A DNA stretch of 64,000 nt from Candidatus Gastranaerophilales bacterium (GCA_944325545.1 CALVAM010000008.1:1-64000), one strand, 5' to 3'. Positions 50,094 to 60,870 are shown, counted from the stretch's first letter. Translations and numbers: made by a program. Notes: generated by a model not told the origin, from the letters alone.

Positions 50094-50318
50094 ATGAAAA
50101 TTTTAGGGGTTGAAGCTAATAAAATAGTTAATGTAAAAACAACAGGTTATGCTGCTACAGGAAGTCTTTTTTTAGCAACAGTAAGCGGAGTGACTAAAAA
50201 TAAAACGTTAAGAAAAACTCACAAATCTTTTGCTTATTTAACGGCTTATTTAACAGCTTTGCATATAGGTTTGGTTGAATATTATAAGAAAAAATGGTCA
50301 AAAAATAAAGTTTTATAA
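50094..50318 (+). CDS. Small membrane protein
   Basis: A 74-residue protein with a hydrophobic segment at about residues 18-32 (YAATGSLFLATVSGV), a second one (FAYLTAYLTALHIGLVEYY) and a basic C-terminus. No ribosome-binding site is clear and no family is recognised. The 3' end overlaps the convergent YkgJ-like gene by six bases. Confidence 0.45.
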   Translation: MKILGVEANKIVNVKTTGYAATGSLFLATVSGVTKNKTLRKTHKSFAYLTAYLTALHIGLVEYYKKKWSKNKVL

Positions 50319-50732
50319 TTTAAGTTTTTTTGAAACTTTATTAAAAACATCTTCAAAACTTTCAATTGGTTCAAGTCTATAACCACAGTTTTCGGCCAGT
50401 GTTCCTCCCATCATAAATAGTTCTTCTTGCGGATATCTTCTGCAAATACCCGGACGTTTTTTGTGAATTTTACATTTCATAGTCTCTTTATCTAAATTCA
50501 TACATTCGAACACTAATCCGGTTTCATCTTTGTCAATAATTTTTAGATAAGTATAAAAAGGATGTAATTTTTGTAATTTTCTAAATTCTTCTTCAGTTTG
50601 AATAACATTTTTATGCTTAACATAAATCTTTTGGCAGCATCTGCCACAGGCATTGCAGGAGCCAACTCTATAATATTTCTTTTTTAGAATGTGAAGATAA
50701 AAATTTTTCTTAATCCAACTAAATATTTTCAT
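50313..50732 (-). CDS. YkgJ-family Fe/Zn-cluster protein
   Basis: A 139-residue protein if started at 50732 (a start at 50774 is possible). The cysteine pattern SCNACGRCCQ ... CMNLDKETMKCKIHKKRPGI, then CRRYP matches the YkgJ/CxxCxxCC family of iron-sulfur or zinc-binding proteins whose chemistry is unclear. It overlaps the upstream TPR gene, suggesting coupled translation. Cytoplasmic. Confidence 0.85.
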   Translation of the reverse strand: MKIFSWIKKNFYLHILKKKYYRVGSCNACGRCCQKIYVKHKNVIQTEEEFRKLQKLHPFYTYLKIIDKDETGLVFECMNLDKETMKCKIHKKRPGICRRYPQEELFMMGGTLAENCGYRLEPIESFEDVFNKVSKKLKL

Positions 50733-51903
50733 TAATTTTTGATTTTGCAAATTTATACTCCGCAGAATTTTCATTTGATAATAGTATTACTTTGGAAAAA
50801 TATTTATTAGCAGTCTGGAAATTTTTGCTAGAATAAAACTCTCTTCCTTTTTCCATACAAGTGTCAATAATTCTCTTTTCAGGATGGAGGTAATGTTTTA
50901 TTCTGTCAATTTTGTCGCTGATATCACCTAATAATGTATCTTTTAGAATTATACAATTTTCGTATTCCATTAATGCTATATGGTAATTATTTTCATTATA
51001 GTATTTATCTGCCATATTTTTATGAATTTGATAACTTTCATTATCAAAAGAAGCATCTAATTCTTTTATAATTTTAAGAATTTTTAGATATTCAGCTTGA
51101 TTATGTAAAACAAGAGGAAGAAGTTTTCTCATTATACAATATGCGGAAGTAAAATCTCCAACATTAATAAAAGCAGAAGATAACATTTGAAGAACATCTA
51201 AAGATTTATTATCAAGACAAAGTGCTTGTCTTAAGTAATTTATGGCTAAAATATAATTATTTTCTTCAAAATAAAGTTTCCCAAGCAGTAAATTAATATC
51301 AAAATCAATGGGATAATTTTTAATAGCATAATTTAAAGATTCAATAGCGATTTTATTTTGTTTATCATTAATAGCCTGTTTTGCTTTTTGTAAATATTCT
51401 TGACTGATATTTTTACATTTTTCAATGCTTGATTTTATAGCATAGAAAGATTCATCTTTAACTTTTGTGTATTTAATACATTTTTCGTAGAAAAAAATTG
51501 ATTGAAAATTCATTCCTTTTCTGAAATAAGAAGTTGCTAAATTGAGGCAAACGACACTATCATCAGGTTTATATGCATATGCATTTATCCAATACTCAAT
51601 TGCTTTATTAATGTCTTCTCTTTTGAATACAATATTTCCAAGATAAAGATAAGAAGGGTTTTTAAAGTTTTCGAGTCCTATGGATTTTTTAAAATATTCT
51701 TCAGCCGGCAACATCTCGTTGAGTTTATAATAACATCTGCCGATTTCATAATAGAGCTTGTAAGATAAACTTGAGTTAAGCATATCAAGATAGAGCTTTA
51801 ACGCCCCACGATAATCTTTTTTATAAAATAAACTTTTAGCAGCTTCCAGCTTTTGATTTTCAATATCAGAATTGTCTGCTATATAATAATCTGACGATAC
51901 CAT
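50719..51903 (-). CDS. TPR-repeat protein
   Basis: A 394-residue all-helical protein of tetratricopeptide repeats from about residue 15 to the end; examples are AAKSLFYKKDYRGALKLYLD, YLGNIVFKREDINKAIEYW and YYNENNYHIALMEYENCIIL. TPR arrays mediate protein-protein contacts. No signal peptide or catalytic domain. Followed by the YkgJ-like gene with overlap. Confidence 0.8.
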   Translation of the reverse strand: MVSSDYYIADNSDIENQKLEAAKSLFYKKDYRGALKLYLDMLNSSLSYKLYYEIGRCYYKLNEMLPAEEYFKKSIGLENFKNPSYLYLGNIVFKREDINKAIEYWINAYAYKPDDSVVCLNLATSYFRKGMNFQSIFFYEKCIKYTKVKDESFYAIKSSIEKCKNISQEYLQKAKQAINDKQNKIAIESLNYAIKNYPIDFDINLLLGKLYFEENNYILAINYLRQALCLDNKSLDVLQMLSSAFINVGDFTSAYCIMRKLLPLVLHNQAEYLKILKIIKELDASFDNESYQIHKNMADKYYNENNYHIALMEYENCIILKDTLLGDISDKIDRIKHYLHPEKRIIDTCMEKGREFYSSKNFQTANKYFSKVILLSNENSAEYKFAKSKINENI

Positions 51904-51921
51904 ATCCGAATTTTAACATAT

Positions 51922-52272
51922 TTATAATTCTAAATCATCCCATAATTTAGAATTTGTAACAAGTTCTGATAAAACATCATCTTCATAGACATCTACTACC
52001 CCTTGAGAGAATAATTCGTTCATTTTTTCAAGATGTGATGTGTCATCTAAATCGCTTGTAGCTATTTTATTAAATTTGTTTATGTCTAAATCTCTTTGTA
52101 ATAATTCTATAGCATTAGAAGAAATTTCAGTTTTATCAACATAGGGATTAGAAGAATATGTATTTTTTTGAGCATTAGCCCTAATAGCAGCCAAATTTAT
52201 CACATTATTAGGATTTCCTATCTGTGAATTAAGCAATAAATTTTGGTTGTTATCGTTAATGTTATTAAACAT
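51922..52272 (-). CDS. Asn-rich protein of unknown function
   Basis: A 116-residue protein with an Asn-rich first third (NNINDNNQNLLLNSQIGNPN) and an acidic helical remainder. No recognised domain, signal peptide or clear partner. It lies upstream of the TPR protein on the same strand (18-base gap), so it may belong to the same operon. Confidence 0.5.
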   Translation of the reverse strand: MFNNINDNNQNLLLNSQIGNPNNVINLAAIRANAQKNTYSSNPYVDKTEISSNAIELLQRDLDINKFNKIATSDLDDTSHLEKMNELFSQGVVDVYEDDVLSELVTNSKLWDDLEL

Positions 52273-52360
52273 GAGACCCTAATCTCCCCTACTATTCTAC
52301 ATCATTATTATACATTTTTTTAATGATGTAATCAACTGAATAGAGGAGATTTTTCGAAAT

Positions 52361-52392
52361 TAAATTCTATTCACTATTCACTATTTACTAGA
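52361..52392. repeat. Short TATTCACTA repeat remnant
   Basis: TCTATTCACTATTCACTA (from about 52367) matches, in reverse, the AGTGAATAG runs of the array at 1-835. It overlaps the end of the porin gene. Confidence 0.45.
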
Positions 52393-53623
52393 TAAGTATT
52401 TGCGTACCAAGCATAATTCTATGTGAATCTTTCGCCGCATCATTTTGGCAGAATACATAGTTAAGAATTAATCTTAAACCTTGTCCTTTAATGAAGTAGT
52501 TTAGTCCAACAGAATATTCTCTTTGGTTATTGTGAGCAATTTCTCTGTTTGGATCAAATTCATCATATCTTGCGAGAATTTGTAATTTATTCGTTAGCAT
52601 ATATCCAATGGTTGCATAAAACCCACTTGCGTGTTTATCAGTAGAGAATCCGCTAGGTCCGTTGTAACCGTTAGCTTGAGCCCATTCGAAATTAGCCATA
52701 AATCTTTTGTAGTCATATTGAATATGAGCACCAACAACGCAGAAATTGTTATCTCTGTGTCCGGCATCCATACTCCCGCCGATAAGTAATTTACCGTATT
52801 TGCCGTCAGTTTTCCCAAGAGGTTTTAAATCAACTCTACCTATAAATTCTGCTCCAGGGAAAAATTCTTGGAAATATGTATCAGAGCTGTATACACCAAA
52901 ATCATATCCTAAAAGGCTATAGTCACCGGAAATTCTTGCACCCAATTTACGAACAGTTCCAAAATTTCTTGATATTTGAGAGCGAGCTAAAAAAGGTAAA
53001 ACAAAAGGTCCATACGCACCTTCCATACCAACCGGAGGTCTTGAATGACCAACTAGTATTCTATGGTGGGGAATTTTGTTTGTTGCTATGTACATATCAG
53101 CGAATAAGTTTTGAATAACATTTCTTTCAGAATATGGCGAAATATTAATCATTACACGGAAATCTCCGTTGTTATTCTTCAAAAACCCATCGTATCCTAC
53201 GTTTATAGTGTTTATATCATAGTGGTTTGTTGTATGTTCAGAGCCAACTCCGCCTTCTGTAAATTGTAGTCCGATATCACCATTATAACCAGCCCATAAT
53301 TGTGTTCTATCCCATATAGAGTTTTCATCAAATTTATGAGTTAACACATTTTCTAATAAGTATGTAGGTTTGTCATACCGGTTTACTTCTAAATGATAAA
53401 CATCTTGTAGTTTTTCTTTTAAGCTTTTTTCAGTATTTTCTTGAGAAACACTTACTGCTTGAGGTGCAATTAGAGCATCTTCTTGTTCTTCTTGTTGAAG
53501 AATATCTTCTAATACAACCTCATCTAAATTTTCATTTTGTTTTTGTTTTGCTTCAATAGCATTATTTGGAGTAACTATTGCTATTATTAATCCGATTATT
53601 ATTAGTAAAATCTTATTTTTCAT
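52388..53623 (-). CDS. Outer-membrane porin, OprO/P-like (paralogue of 40699)
   Basis: A 411-residue protein. Signal peptide, residues about 1-20 (MKNKILLIIIGLIIAIVTPN). The mature barrel shares with the 40.7-kb porin the blocks YLLENVLTHKF, IPHHRILVGHSRPP, FLARSQISRNFGTVRKLGAR and the C-terminus NYVFCQNDAAKDSHRIMLGT. A longer Gln/Glu-rich linker (EDILQQEEQEDALIAPQAVS) follows the signal peptide. Likely an outer-membrane solute channel. A hairpin terminator lies between it and the FNT gene upstream. Confidence 0.85.
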   Translation of the reverse strand: MKNKILLIIIGLIIAIVTPNNAIEAKQKQNENLDEVVLEDILQQEEQEDALIAPQAVSVSQENTEKSLKEKLQDVYHLEVNRYDKPTYLLENVLTHKFDENSIWDRTQLWAGYNGDIGLQFTEGGVGSEHTTNHYDINTINVGYDGFLKNNNGDFRVMINISPYSERNVIQNLFADMYIATNKIPHHRILVGHSRPPVGMEGAYGPFVLPFLARSQISRNFGTVRKLGARISGDYSLLGYDFGVYSSDTYFQEFFPGAEFIGRVDLKPLGKTDGKYGKLLIGGSMDAGHRDNNFCVVGAHIQYDYKRFMANFEWAQANGYNGPSGFSTDKHASGFYATIGYMLTNKLQILARYDEFDPNREIAHNNQREYSVGLNYFIKGQGLRLILNYVFCQNDAAKDSHRIMLGTQILI

Positions 53624-53646
53624 AACTATATTTTATTATATTTTAA

Positions 53647-53695
53647 AAAGAAAAGACCAATCTTAAAAAATATAAGATTGACCTTTTCTTTATGC
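53647..53695. terminator. Terminator between FNT transporter and porin genes
   Basis: AGAAAAG..CAATCTTA/TAAGATTG..CTTTTCT stem at about 53651-53693. T-rich on both sides. It separates the FNT gene from the next minus-strand gene. Confidence 0.75.
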
Positions 53696-53701
53696 TATCA
53701 C

Positions 53702-54571
53702 TTAATTTTGATGTCTGTGTTCTTCTCTTAAGTAAGCTGTCCAGAAGATAAGAACAACAAATACAAATGCACCAACAATGTTACCTAATGTAACAGGAAG
53801 TAAGTTGTGTAATAAAAATCCTTTCCAAGTCATCGTAGCTAATTGATCAGGAGTCATACCAGAAGCTGCTACAATAGAAGGGAAATGTTTCATTAAAATT
53901 CCGTTTGGAATAAAGAACATATTAGCAACACTGTGTTCATAACCTGAAGCAACGAACGTCATGATAGGGAAAAATATAGCAAATATTTTACCGATTACAC
54001 GTTTTGAAGTAGAAGCCATAAATATAGCTAAACAAACTAACCAGTTACAAAGAATACCTCTAAAGAAAGCTTCTCCAAAAGTAAGGTTGATTTTAGAGAA
54101 TGCTGTTTGCATAGCAGTAACACCGACAGCATCTCCACCGTTATGTCCCATTCCTGCACCATAGATTAATCCGGCAACAAGAACTGAACCGATAAAGTTT
54201 GCTATATAAACTACTGTCCAGCTTCTTAAAAGTTTCAATAAGCTTATTTTCTTTTCTAACACTGCAAAAGTCATCATTACGTTACCGGTAAATAATTCAG
54301 CACCGGTTAGGGTCACTAACATCAAACCTGTAGCGAATGTCATAGCTCCGATTAATTTAGTGAAGCCCCATCCCATGTTAGAATCACCTGTCATAACAGT
54401 AAGTGAAACTTGAGCACCAAATGCGATAAAAGCACCTGCTGCAATAGCTAAAGTAAACATTTTTGTTTTACTGTAATCAGCTTTTCCTGTCATTACTTTG
54501 TCACTTAATTCGTGCATAGTAGCACTGGGAGTTAAGCTGTCAACTGTGGAAACAACTTTTTCTTCTTCCAT
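53702..54571 (-). CDS. Formate/nitrite transporter family channel
   Basis: A 289-residue membrane protein of the FocA/NirC family: six hydrophobic spans, for example FTLAIAAGAFIAFGAQVSLT and GLMLVTLTGAELFTGNVMMT, and the family hallmark ILCNWLVCLAIFMA. Members form pentameric channels for formate, nitrite or related anions; given fermentative neighbours, formate is the likelier substrate here. AAAGGAGA precedes the ATG. Own terminator. Confidence 0.93.
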   Translation of the reverse strand: MEEEKVVSTVDSLTPSATMHELSDKVMTGKADYSKTKMFTLAIAAGAFIAFGAQVSLTVMTGDSNMGWGFTKLIGAMTFATGLMLVTLTGAELFTGNVMMTFAVLEKKISLLKLLRSWTVVYIANFIGSVLVAGLIYGAGMGHNGGDAVGVTAMQTAFSKINLTFGEAFFRGILCNWLVCLAIFMASTSKRVIGKIFAIFFPIMTFVASGYEHSVANMFFIPNGILMKHFPSIVAASGMTPDQLATMTWKGFLLHNLLPVTLGNIVGAFVFVVLIFWTAYLREEHRHQN

Positions 54572-54817
54572 TTTAATCTTCTCCTTTTATATCTTCCTTT
54601 TTAGTCAATATAAAGTTATATATAATTTCCTTATTACAGGAAATTTATTTATCGGATAAATTTAAATTTTACTATTTATATATTAAAAGCTTTAGTATTT
54701 TAATGTTCTGTTTAAACTTTATACTTCCTAAAAAGAAGTCTTTTTTCTAAATCCTTATTGATAATAGCACTTGAAAAAATGAATGCAAGAGGGTAAATAA
54801 ATTAAATTTAAAGAAAA
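54572..54817. other. Intergenic region without gene
   Basis: AT-rich stretch between the FNT gene start and the tgt 3' end. I see only a TTTCCT/AGGAAA dyad near 54627-54646. No gene or clear promoter. Confidence 0.4.
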
Positions 54818-55945
<1,128 letters not shown>

Positions 55946-56425
55946 TTATCCGTCAAATCTTTCTTCATTGTATGTTATAAGTTCAAGCATTGATTGCCAG
56001 TTGTCGAAAATTTCTTCCGGCTTAAAATAAATGGCAGTTTCTCTTTGAGCACTTTCCGGAGAATCTGAAGCGTGGATAACGTTGTATTCCATAACTTGAG
56101 CAAAGTCAGCACGAATAGTTCCGACATCTGCTTTCATAGGACTAGTTGCTCCAACCATATGGCGAACACTTTCGATTGCTTCATAACCTTCAATGACCAT
56201 TGCTACTATAGGACCACTTGTAATATAGTGTACAAGTCTGTTATAGAAAGGTTTTCCTTTGTGTTCTTCATAATGTTTTGCTGCCATTTCAGGGGTTACT
56301 TGTAAAAGTTTCATTGCAACAATTTTAAATCCTTTTGTTTCAAATCTGTCAATAATTTTTCCGATAAGCCCTCTTTTAACACCATCAGGTTTAATGGCAA
56401 CAAATGTTCTTTCTTCTGTTTTCAT
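55946..56425 (-). CDS. ndk: Nucleoside diphosphate kinase
   Basis: A 159-residue kinase that balances nucleoside triphosphates. [20 protein letters not shown] at the start, the phosphoaccepting His in [15 protein letters not shown], and [20 protein letters not shown] are all standard. AGGAG six bases before the ATG. First gene of an ndk-tgt pair. Confidence 0.97.
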   Translation of the reverse strand: MKTEERTFVAIKPDGVKRGLIGKIIDRFETKGFKIVAMKLLQVTPEMAAKHYEEHKGKPFYNRLVHYITSGPIVAMVIEGYEAIESVRHMVGATSPMKADVGTIRADFAQVMEYNVIHASDSPESAQRETAIYFKPEEIFDNWQSMLELITYNEERFDG

Positions 56426-56582
56426 AACTTCTCCTAATATAATACTCGGGTTTTCTAATCACAATAATTACATCATAAATAGGCTTGATTGTAAAGGTTA
56501 AGAAAATATTTTGGGTTAAATATCTTAAAGGATTGAAGATTTATGAAAACCATAATATAATTCTTTAAAAGGAGATTGTGTT

Positions 56583-56861
56583 ATGGATGATTATAAAATA
56601 ATTATTACTGTTTCCGGGGCCGATAAAGTTGGTATTGTAGCCGGAATTTCTTCTGTATTATTCAAGCATAGGGTTAATATTGAAGATATAAAGCAAACTT
56701 TAATGCAGGGACATTTTGTAATGTTTATGTTGTGTGATATTCAAAATTCTGAATTGAGTTTTAAGGAACTTAAAAATGCTTTAATTGAAGAGGGTAATAA
56801 ACTAGAAGTTGAAGTATGGGTTCAGAAAAAAGGTATTTTTGAAAAAATGCATACTGTTTAA
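56583..56861 (+). CDS. ACT-domain protein (UPF0237 type)
   Basis: A 92-residue single ACT domain: IIITVSGADKVGIVAGISSV, then LFKHRVNIEDIKQTLMQGHF. Such small ACT proteins bind amino acids or similar ligands and may regulate enzymes in trans. AGGAG lies before the ATG. A TPR gene follows after 5 bases. Confidence 0.9.
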   Translation: MDDYKIIITVSGADKVGIVAGISSVLFKHRVNIEDIKQTLMQGHFVMFMLCDIQNSELSFKELKNALIEEGNKLEVEVWVQKKGIFEKMHTV

Positions 56862-56866
56862 ATTGT

Positions 56867-57331
56867 ATGAGCGAAGAGATTGATAATTTAAATAAAATTT
56901 CTGATTTTTTTAAAAGAGCTAATTATAAGATTAAATTGATTAGTTTAATAAAGCGTGCAAAAGCTGAGTATGACAAGTATGAATATGATTTGGCATTTGA
57001 GTCTTTGAATAAAGCATACGAAATAGATAAAAATAATTCGACAGTTCTTAGGGGATTAGGCTGTATTAATCAGTTTAGAGGGAATTATGAAGCTGCAATA
57101 GATTATTATAAAAAAGCTTTGGAGTTTTCTTCAAATAAGGAAATAGAATACACTCTGTTGGGGACTGTATATTATATTCAAGATAAATTAGATGATGCAA
57201 TTATTTATTTTGATTTAGCAATTAAAGAAAATGATAATTATGATGCAGCATATGACGGTAGAAATCAGGCTATGTTGGAAAATCATGTTAGGATTTTGGA
57301 TTTACAGGAAGCTTTAAAAAAATATTTCTAA
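56867..57331 (+). CDS. Small TPR-repeat protein
   Basis: A 154-residue protein with about three TPRs (YDLAFESLNKAYEIDKNN; FRGNYEAAIDYYKKALEF; QDKLDDAIIYFDLAIKE). No catalytic domain. In an operon with the ACT protein and perhaps the response regulator. Partner unknown. Confidence 0.75.
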   Translation: MSEEIDNLNKISDFFKRANYKIKLISLIKRAKAEYDKYEYDLAFESLNKAYEIDKNNSTVLRGLGCINQFRGNYEAAIDYYKKALEFSSNKEIEYTLLGTVYYIQDKLDDAIIYFDLAIKENDNYDAAYDGRNQAMLENHVRILDLQEALKKYF

Positions 57332-57439
57332 ATTTAAACTGAAGAACAATAGCATATAATACACTTATTTTTACGATTTTTATTTACAAAAAAATATTTT
57401 AATATAGCCTTGGGTATTTATTGCCCGGAGGAGGTTTTT

Positions 57440-58099
57440 ATGCAAATAAAAATATTACTTGTAGAAGATCAAAAGCTTATGCGTATTGGGATAAAGTCTT
57501 TATTTTGTGATTATCCTGAATTAGAAATAATAGGCGAGGCAGTTAACGGTAAAGAAGCTGTAGAAAAAGCAAAACTTATAAAGCCTGATGTAATATTGAT
57601 GGATATAGGCTTACCTGACATTTCGGGAATAGAAGCTACTAAACAAATTCTTGAGCATAATGAAAATATTCGTATAATAATGCTTACCTCACATATTTCG
57701 GAGAGCGAGCTAAATGCATCTTTAAGTGCAGGAGCAAGTGCTTATATTGTTAAAGATATTAGTACGGATTTTTTAATGAGTGTGATAAATATGGTAAAAG
57801 CAGGAGCAATGTGGATAGATCCGCAAGTTGTTCCGTTTATTCGTGATAAAAATTGCGGAGTTATACCATCAAGACAACTTTCAAGAAGTGCTTTTAAAGA
57901 ACATCACTCAAATTTAACACAAAGAGAATATGAAGTTTTGAAGCTTGTAGTAGATGGACAATCAAATAGCCAAATTGCACAAACTTTAACAATATCTGAG
58001 CATACAGCAAAAGCTCACGTTTGTAATATAATTCAAAAACTTGTTGTTGATGATAGAACTCAAGCAGCGGTCAAAGCTTTAAAAGAAGGCTTGGTATAG
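57440..58099 (+). CDS. NarL/LuxR-family response regulator
   Basis: A 219-residue two-domain regulator. N-terminal receiver: IKILLVEDQKLMRIGIKSL with acidic pocket ED, phosphoacceptor Asp in VILMDIGLPDISG, and the Lys in YIVKDIS. C-terminal LuxR HTH: LTQREYEVLKLVVDGQSNSQ followed by IAQTLTISEHTAKAHV. The start is set at 57440 because GGAGGAGG precedes it; an upstream TTG extension is unlikely. No sensor kinase is adjacent, so it is an orphan. A terminator follows. Confidence 0.95.
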   Translation: MQIKILLVEDQKLMRIGIKSLFCDYPELEIIGEAVNGKEAVEKAKLIKPDVILMDIGLPDISGIEATKQILEHNENIRIIMLTSHISESELNASLSAGASAYIVKDISTDFLMSVINMVKAGAMWIDPQVVPFIRDKNCGVIPSRQLSRSAFKEHHSNLTQREYEVLKLVVDGQSNSQIAQTLTISEHTAKAHVCNIIQKLVVDDRTQAAVKALKEGLV

Positions 58100-58108
58100 A
58101 GGTTAATT

Positions 58109-58168
58109 TGAGGGGATAGGTTTGTTAATTTTAAGTAACAAATTATTAAAACTTCCCCTTTTTTTTTG
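58109..58168 (+). terminator. Terminator of the response-regulator gene
   Basis: AGGGGA/TCCCCT outer stem, TTTGTTA/TAACAAA inner stem and a run of T. Confidence 0.75.
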
Positions 58169-58199
58169 TTTGAGTTAGAATGTTTTAGTAAATTATGTT

Positions 58200-58263
58200 A
58201 GGAGAAGGACGACTTAATAAAAGTCGGATGTGTATAGAAAATGACGATACAAGAATGGTTTGA
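58200..58263 (+). promoter_or_regulatory. accD: Structured leader and possible uORF of accD
   Basis: AGGAGAAGG (58200-58208) is over 30 bases before the accD ATG at 58241. In between is a CGACTT/AAGTCG hairpin, and an ATG at 58228 opens an 11-codon frame that overlaps accD. The stem could bring the ribosome-binding site closer to the start, or the short frame could control accD translation. Confidence 0.4.
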
Positions 58264-59107
58264 TAAACGTAAGGAAGCACAGATTGAACGTCGTGCAAAG
58301 GAAATGAAAGGGATTGATATTGAGGCTCAGGAATTGTGGACTAAATGTGTTCATTGCGGTTCTCAAATTCTAAAATCAGAATTAGAAGATAATTTGATGG
58401 TTTGTCCTCATTGTGATTACCATTTTAGAATAAATGCAAAGACAAGAATTAAACAATTATTTGATGAAGGAAGCTTTGAAGAAATGTTTAAGAATGTTCT
58501 TCCTTGTGATCCTTTGGAATTTGTTGATACAGAATCTTATGCAGTGAGATTAAAAAAGGCTCACGAAAAAACAGGTCTTGACGAAGCTGTTATAACAGGT
58601 CTTGCGACAATAGAGGGACATAAACTTGCGGTAGCGGTCATGGACTTTGATTATATGGGTGGATCTATGGGGAGTGTTGTTGGAGAAAAAGTTACAAGAA
58701 TTATGGAAAAAGCTCTTGAACTTAGACTCCCAATGCTTGCTATTACATCTTCTGGTGGTGCGAGAATGCAAGAAAGTGCTTTGAGTCTTATGCAAATGGC
58801 AAAAACTTCTTGTGCTGTTGCAAGATTGGATGAAGCAGGACTTTTATATATTAATTTACTTACAGAGCCTACTTTTGGCGGTATTACTGCAAGTTTTGGT
58901 ACTTTGGGCGATATTATCATTGCGGAACAAGGTGCAAGAATCGGGTTTGCAGGCAGAAGAGTTATTGAACAAACTATCAGGCAAAAATTACCTGATGATT
59001 TCCAAACTGCCGAATATTTGTTGAAGTTTGGACAGGTTGATATAGTATCTAAAAGAAAGAATTTAAGAAAAACTCTTTCAAGTATTTTAGATATGCATGG
59101 AGTATAA
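58241..59107 (+). CDS. accD: Acetyl-CoA carboxylase carboxyltransferase, beta subunit
   Basis: A 288-residue subunit, with AccA, of the carboxyltransferase that makes malonyl-CoA for fatty acids. N-terminal zinc finger CVHCGSQILKSELEDNLMVC, then PHC; then EMFKNVLPCDPLEFVDTESY and GGSMGSVVGEKVTRIMEKAL with SSGGARMQES, the carboxyltransferase core. Normal length. accA follows after six bases. The leader is unusual (separate entry). Confidence 0.97.
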   Translation: MTIQEWFDKRKEAQIERRAKEMKGIDIEAQELWTKCVHCGSQILKSELEDNLMVCPHCDYHFRINAKTRIKQLFDEGSFEEMFKNVLPCDPLEFVDTESYAVRLKKAHEKTGLDEAVITGLATIEGHKLAVAVMDFDYMGGSMGSVVGEKVTRIMEKALELRLPMLAITSSGGARMQESALSLMQMAKTSCAVARLDEAGLLYINLLTEPTFGGITASFGTLGDIIIAEQGARIGFAGRRVIEQTIRQKLPDDFQTAEYLLKFGQVDIVSKRKNLRKTLSSILDMHGV

Positions 59108-59113
59108 GAAAAG

Positions 59114-60067
59114 ATGGCAGTAGTATTAGATTTTGAAAAACCAATAGTTGAAATACAAAAAAAAATTGATGAATTAAAAAAAATGAGTGAAAGTTCAGGA
59201 ATGGATTTGGATAGTCAAATTCAGAACTTCGAAAAACAAGCTCAAGATTATAAAAAGGAGTTATATTCAAAATTGAAACCTTCACAGAAATTACAGATAG
59301 CAAGACATCCTGAACGTCCGAAATTTTTGGATTATGTAAATTTGATGTGTGATGAATTTATAGAATTACACGGTGATAGAGAAGGGATGGATGACAGAGC
59401 AATAATTGGCGGAATTGCAAAAATTGACGGAAAGTCTTTGATGATAATTGGTATTCAAAAAGGTAAAACTACAAAAGAAAATTTGGAATATAATTTTGGA
59501 ATGCCTCAACCTCAAGGCTATAGAAAAGCTTTAAGATTGTTTAAACACGCAGACAAATTTAAATTGCCGATTGTAACAATTATTGATACACCTGGAGCTT
59601 ATCCTGGAATTAAAGCTGAAGAAACGGGACAAGGTTCTGCTATTGCTGTAAATCTTAGGGAAATGGCAAAGTTAAATATTCCTGTTGTTGCAATAATTTC
59701 AGGCGAAGGCTGTAGCGGTGGAGCTTTAGGTTTGGCTGTGGCTGATAGAGTTATGATGCTTGAACACGCTTATTATACGGTTATTTCTCCTGAAGGCTGT
59801 GCGTCTATTCTTTGGAGAGATGCTGCTAAGTTTGCAGATGCGGCTGAAGCTCTTAAAATTACTTCTAAAGATTTATTAGAACTTGGTATTATTGATGAAG
59901 AAATTGCAGAACCTTTAGGCGGTGCTCATAATGATTATAATGAAACTGCAAATAATATGAAGAATGCTATTATTAATGCAATTTCTCAACTTGTTGAAAA
60001 ATCTCCTCAAGAACTTAAGAATGACAGATATAATAAATTCCGTGCTATGGGTAGGTTTATAGAGTAA
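59114..60067 (+). CDS. accA: Acetyl-CoA carboxylase carboxyltransferase, alpha subunit
   Basis: A 317-residue subunit that partners AccD. Typical start VLDFEKPIVEIQKKIDELKK; core IDTPGAYPGIKAEETGQGSA and SGEGCSGGALGLAVADRVMM. Normal length. No ribosome-binding site as strong as elsewhere (AAGAAAAG); it probably relies on coupling with accD. Confidence 0.97.
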   Translation: MAVVLDFEKPIVEIQKKIDELKKMSESSGMDLDSQIQNFEKQAQDYKKELYSKLKPSQKLQIARHPERPKFLDYVNLMCDEFIELHGDREGMDDRAIIGGIAKIDGKSLMIIGIQKGKTTKENLEYNFGMPQPQGYRKALRLFKHADKFKLPIVTIIDTPGAYPGIKAEETGQGSAIAVNLREMAKLNIPVVAIISGEGCSGGALGLAVADRVMMLEHAYYTVISPEGCASILWRDAAKFADAAEALKITSKDLLELGIIDEEIAEPLGGAHNDYNETANNMKNAIINAISQLVEKSPQELKNDRYNKFRAMGRFIE

Positions 60068-60114
60068 ATTTTTTGAAGTAGTACTTGGCTATAAATTTAA
60101 GAATAACAGATTTT

Positions 60115-60870
60115 TTAAGTTTTATTTAATTCATATAAGAATCTTAATCCTTCAAGTGTTAAATAAGGATTTACAAAATCAAATTCGCGTGTCATATATT
60201 TTGAAATGAGTCCGCAGTATCCACCGGTTGCTATTATAATAGCTTTTTCTGAGAGTTCTTTTTCGCATTGAGAAATCAAACCTTCTATAGCACAAGCAGA
60301 ACCTCTTATAACTCCTGATAAGATTGCACTTTCTGTATCATTTCCTATTGCAATTTCTGATTTATCAGGTTCAATTTTAGGTAATTTAGAAGTATTTAAA
60401 CTAAGAGCGTTTAATTGCAATTTTATCCCCGGCATAATTACACCGCCTAAAAAATTGCCGTTTTTATCTACAATATCAAACGTTGTTGCGGTTCCTAAAT
60501 CTACTACTATAATAGGTTTTGAATAAAGCATATATGCTCCGCAAGCATTTGCTATTCTATCTGCTCCTAATTCTTTTGGGTTTTTTAGTTGAATTTTTAA
60601 ACCTAAATTGGATTTATTATCTAATAATATTGAATTAATATGAAAAATATTATCACAAGCGTGTTTAATTTTTTTATTTAACTCATTAACAACAGAAGCA
60701 ATGATACAACCTGTTATTTGATATTTTTTAAATAAAGAGTGTAAAAGTATTTCATATTCTTCTTGTGGTAATTCCTTATCTGAAGCTAATCTATATGTTT
60801 CAAGAATACTTTCATTATCAAATATTCCCAAAGTTATATTAGTATTACCAATATCGACTGTCAATAACAT
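60115..60870 (-). CDS. coaX: Type III pantothenate kinase
   Basis: A 251-residue first enzyme of coenzyme A synthesis. DIGNTNITLGIFDNES (phosphate-binding), GADRIANACGAYMLY, VVDLGTATTFDIVDKNG and GGVIMPGIKLQLNAL are the CoaX motifs. Normal length. Last gene of a minus-strand operon (63496 to 60115), overlapping the upstream regulator by one base. Confidence 0.96.
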   Translation of the reverse strand: MLLTVDIGNTNITLGIFDNESILETYRLASDKELPQEEYEILLHSLFKKYQITGCIIASVVNELNKKIKHACDNIFHINSILLDNKSNLGLKIQLKNPKELGADRIANACGAYMLYSKPIIVVDLGTATTFDIVDKNGNFLGGVIMPGIKLQLNALSLNTSKLPKIEPDKSEIAIGNDTESAILSGVIRGSACAIEGLISQCEKELSEKAIIIATGGYCGLISKYMTREFDFVNPYLTLEGLRFLYELNKT

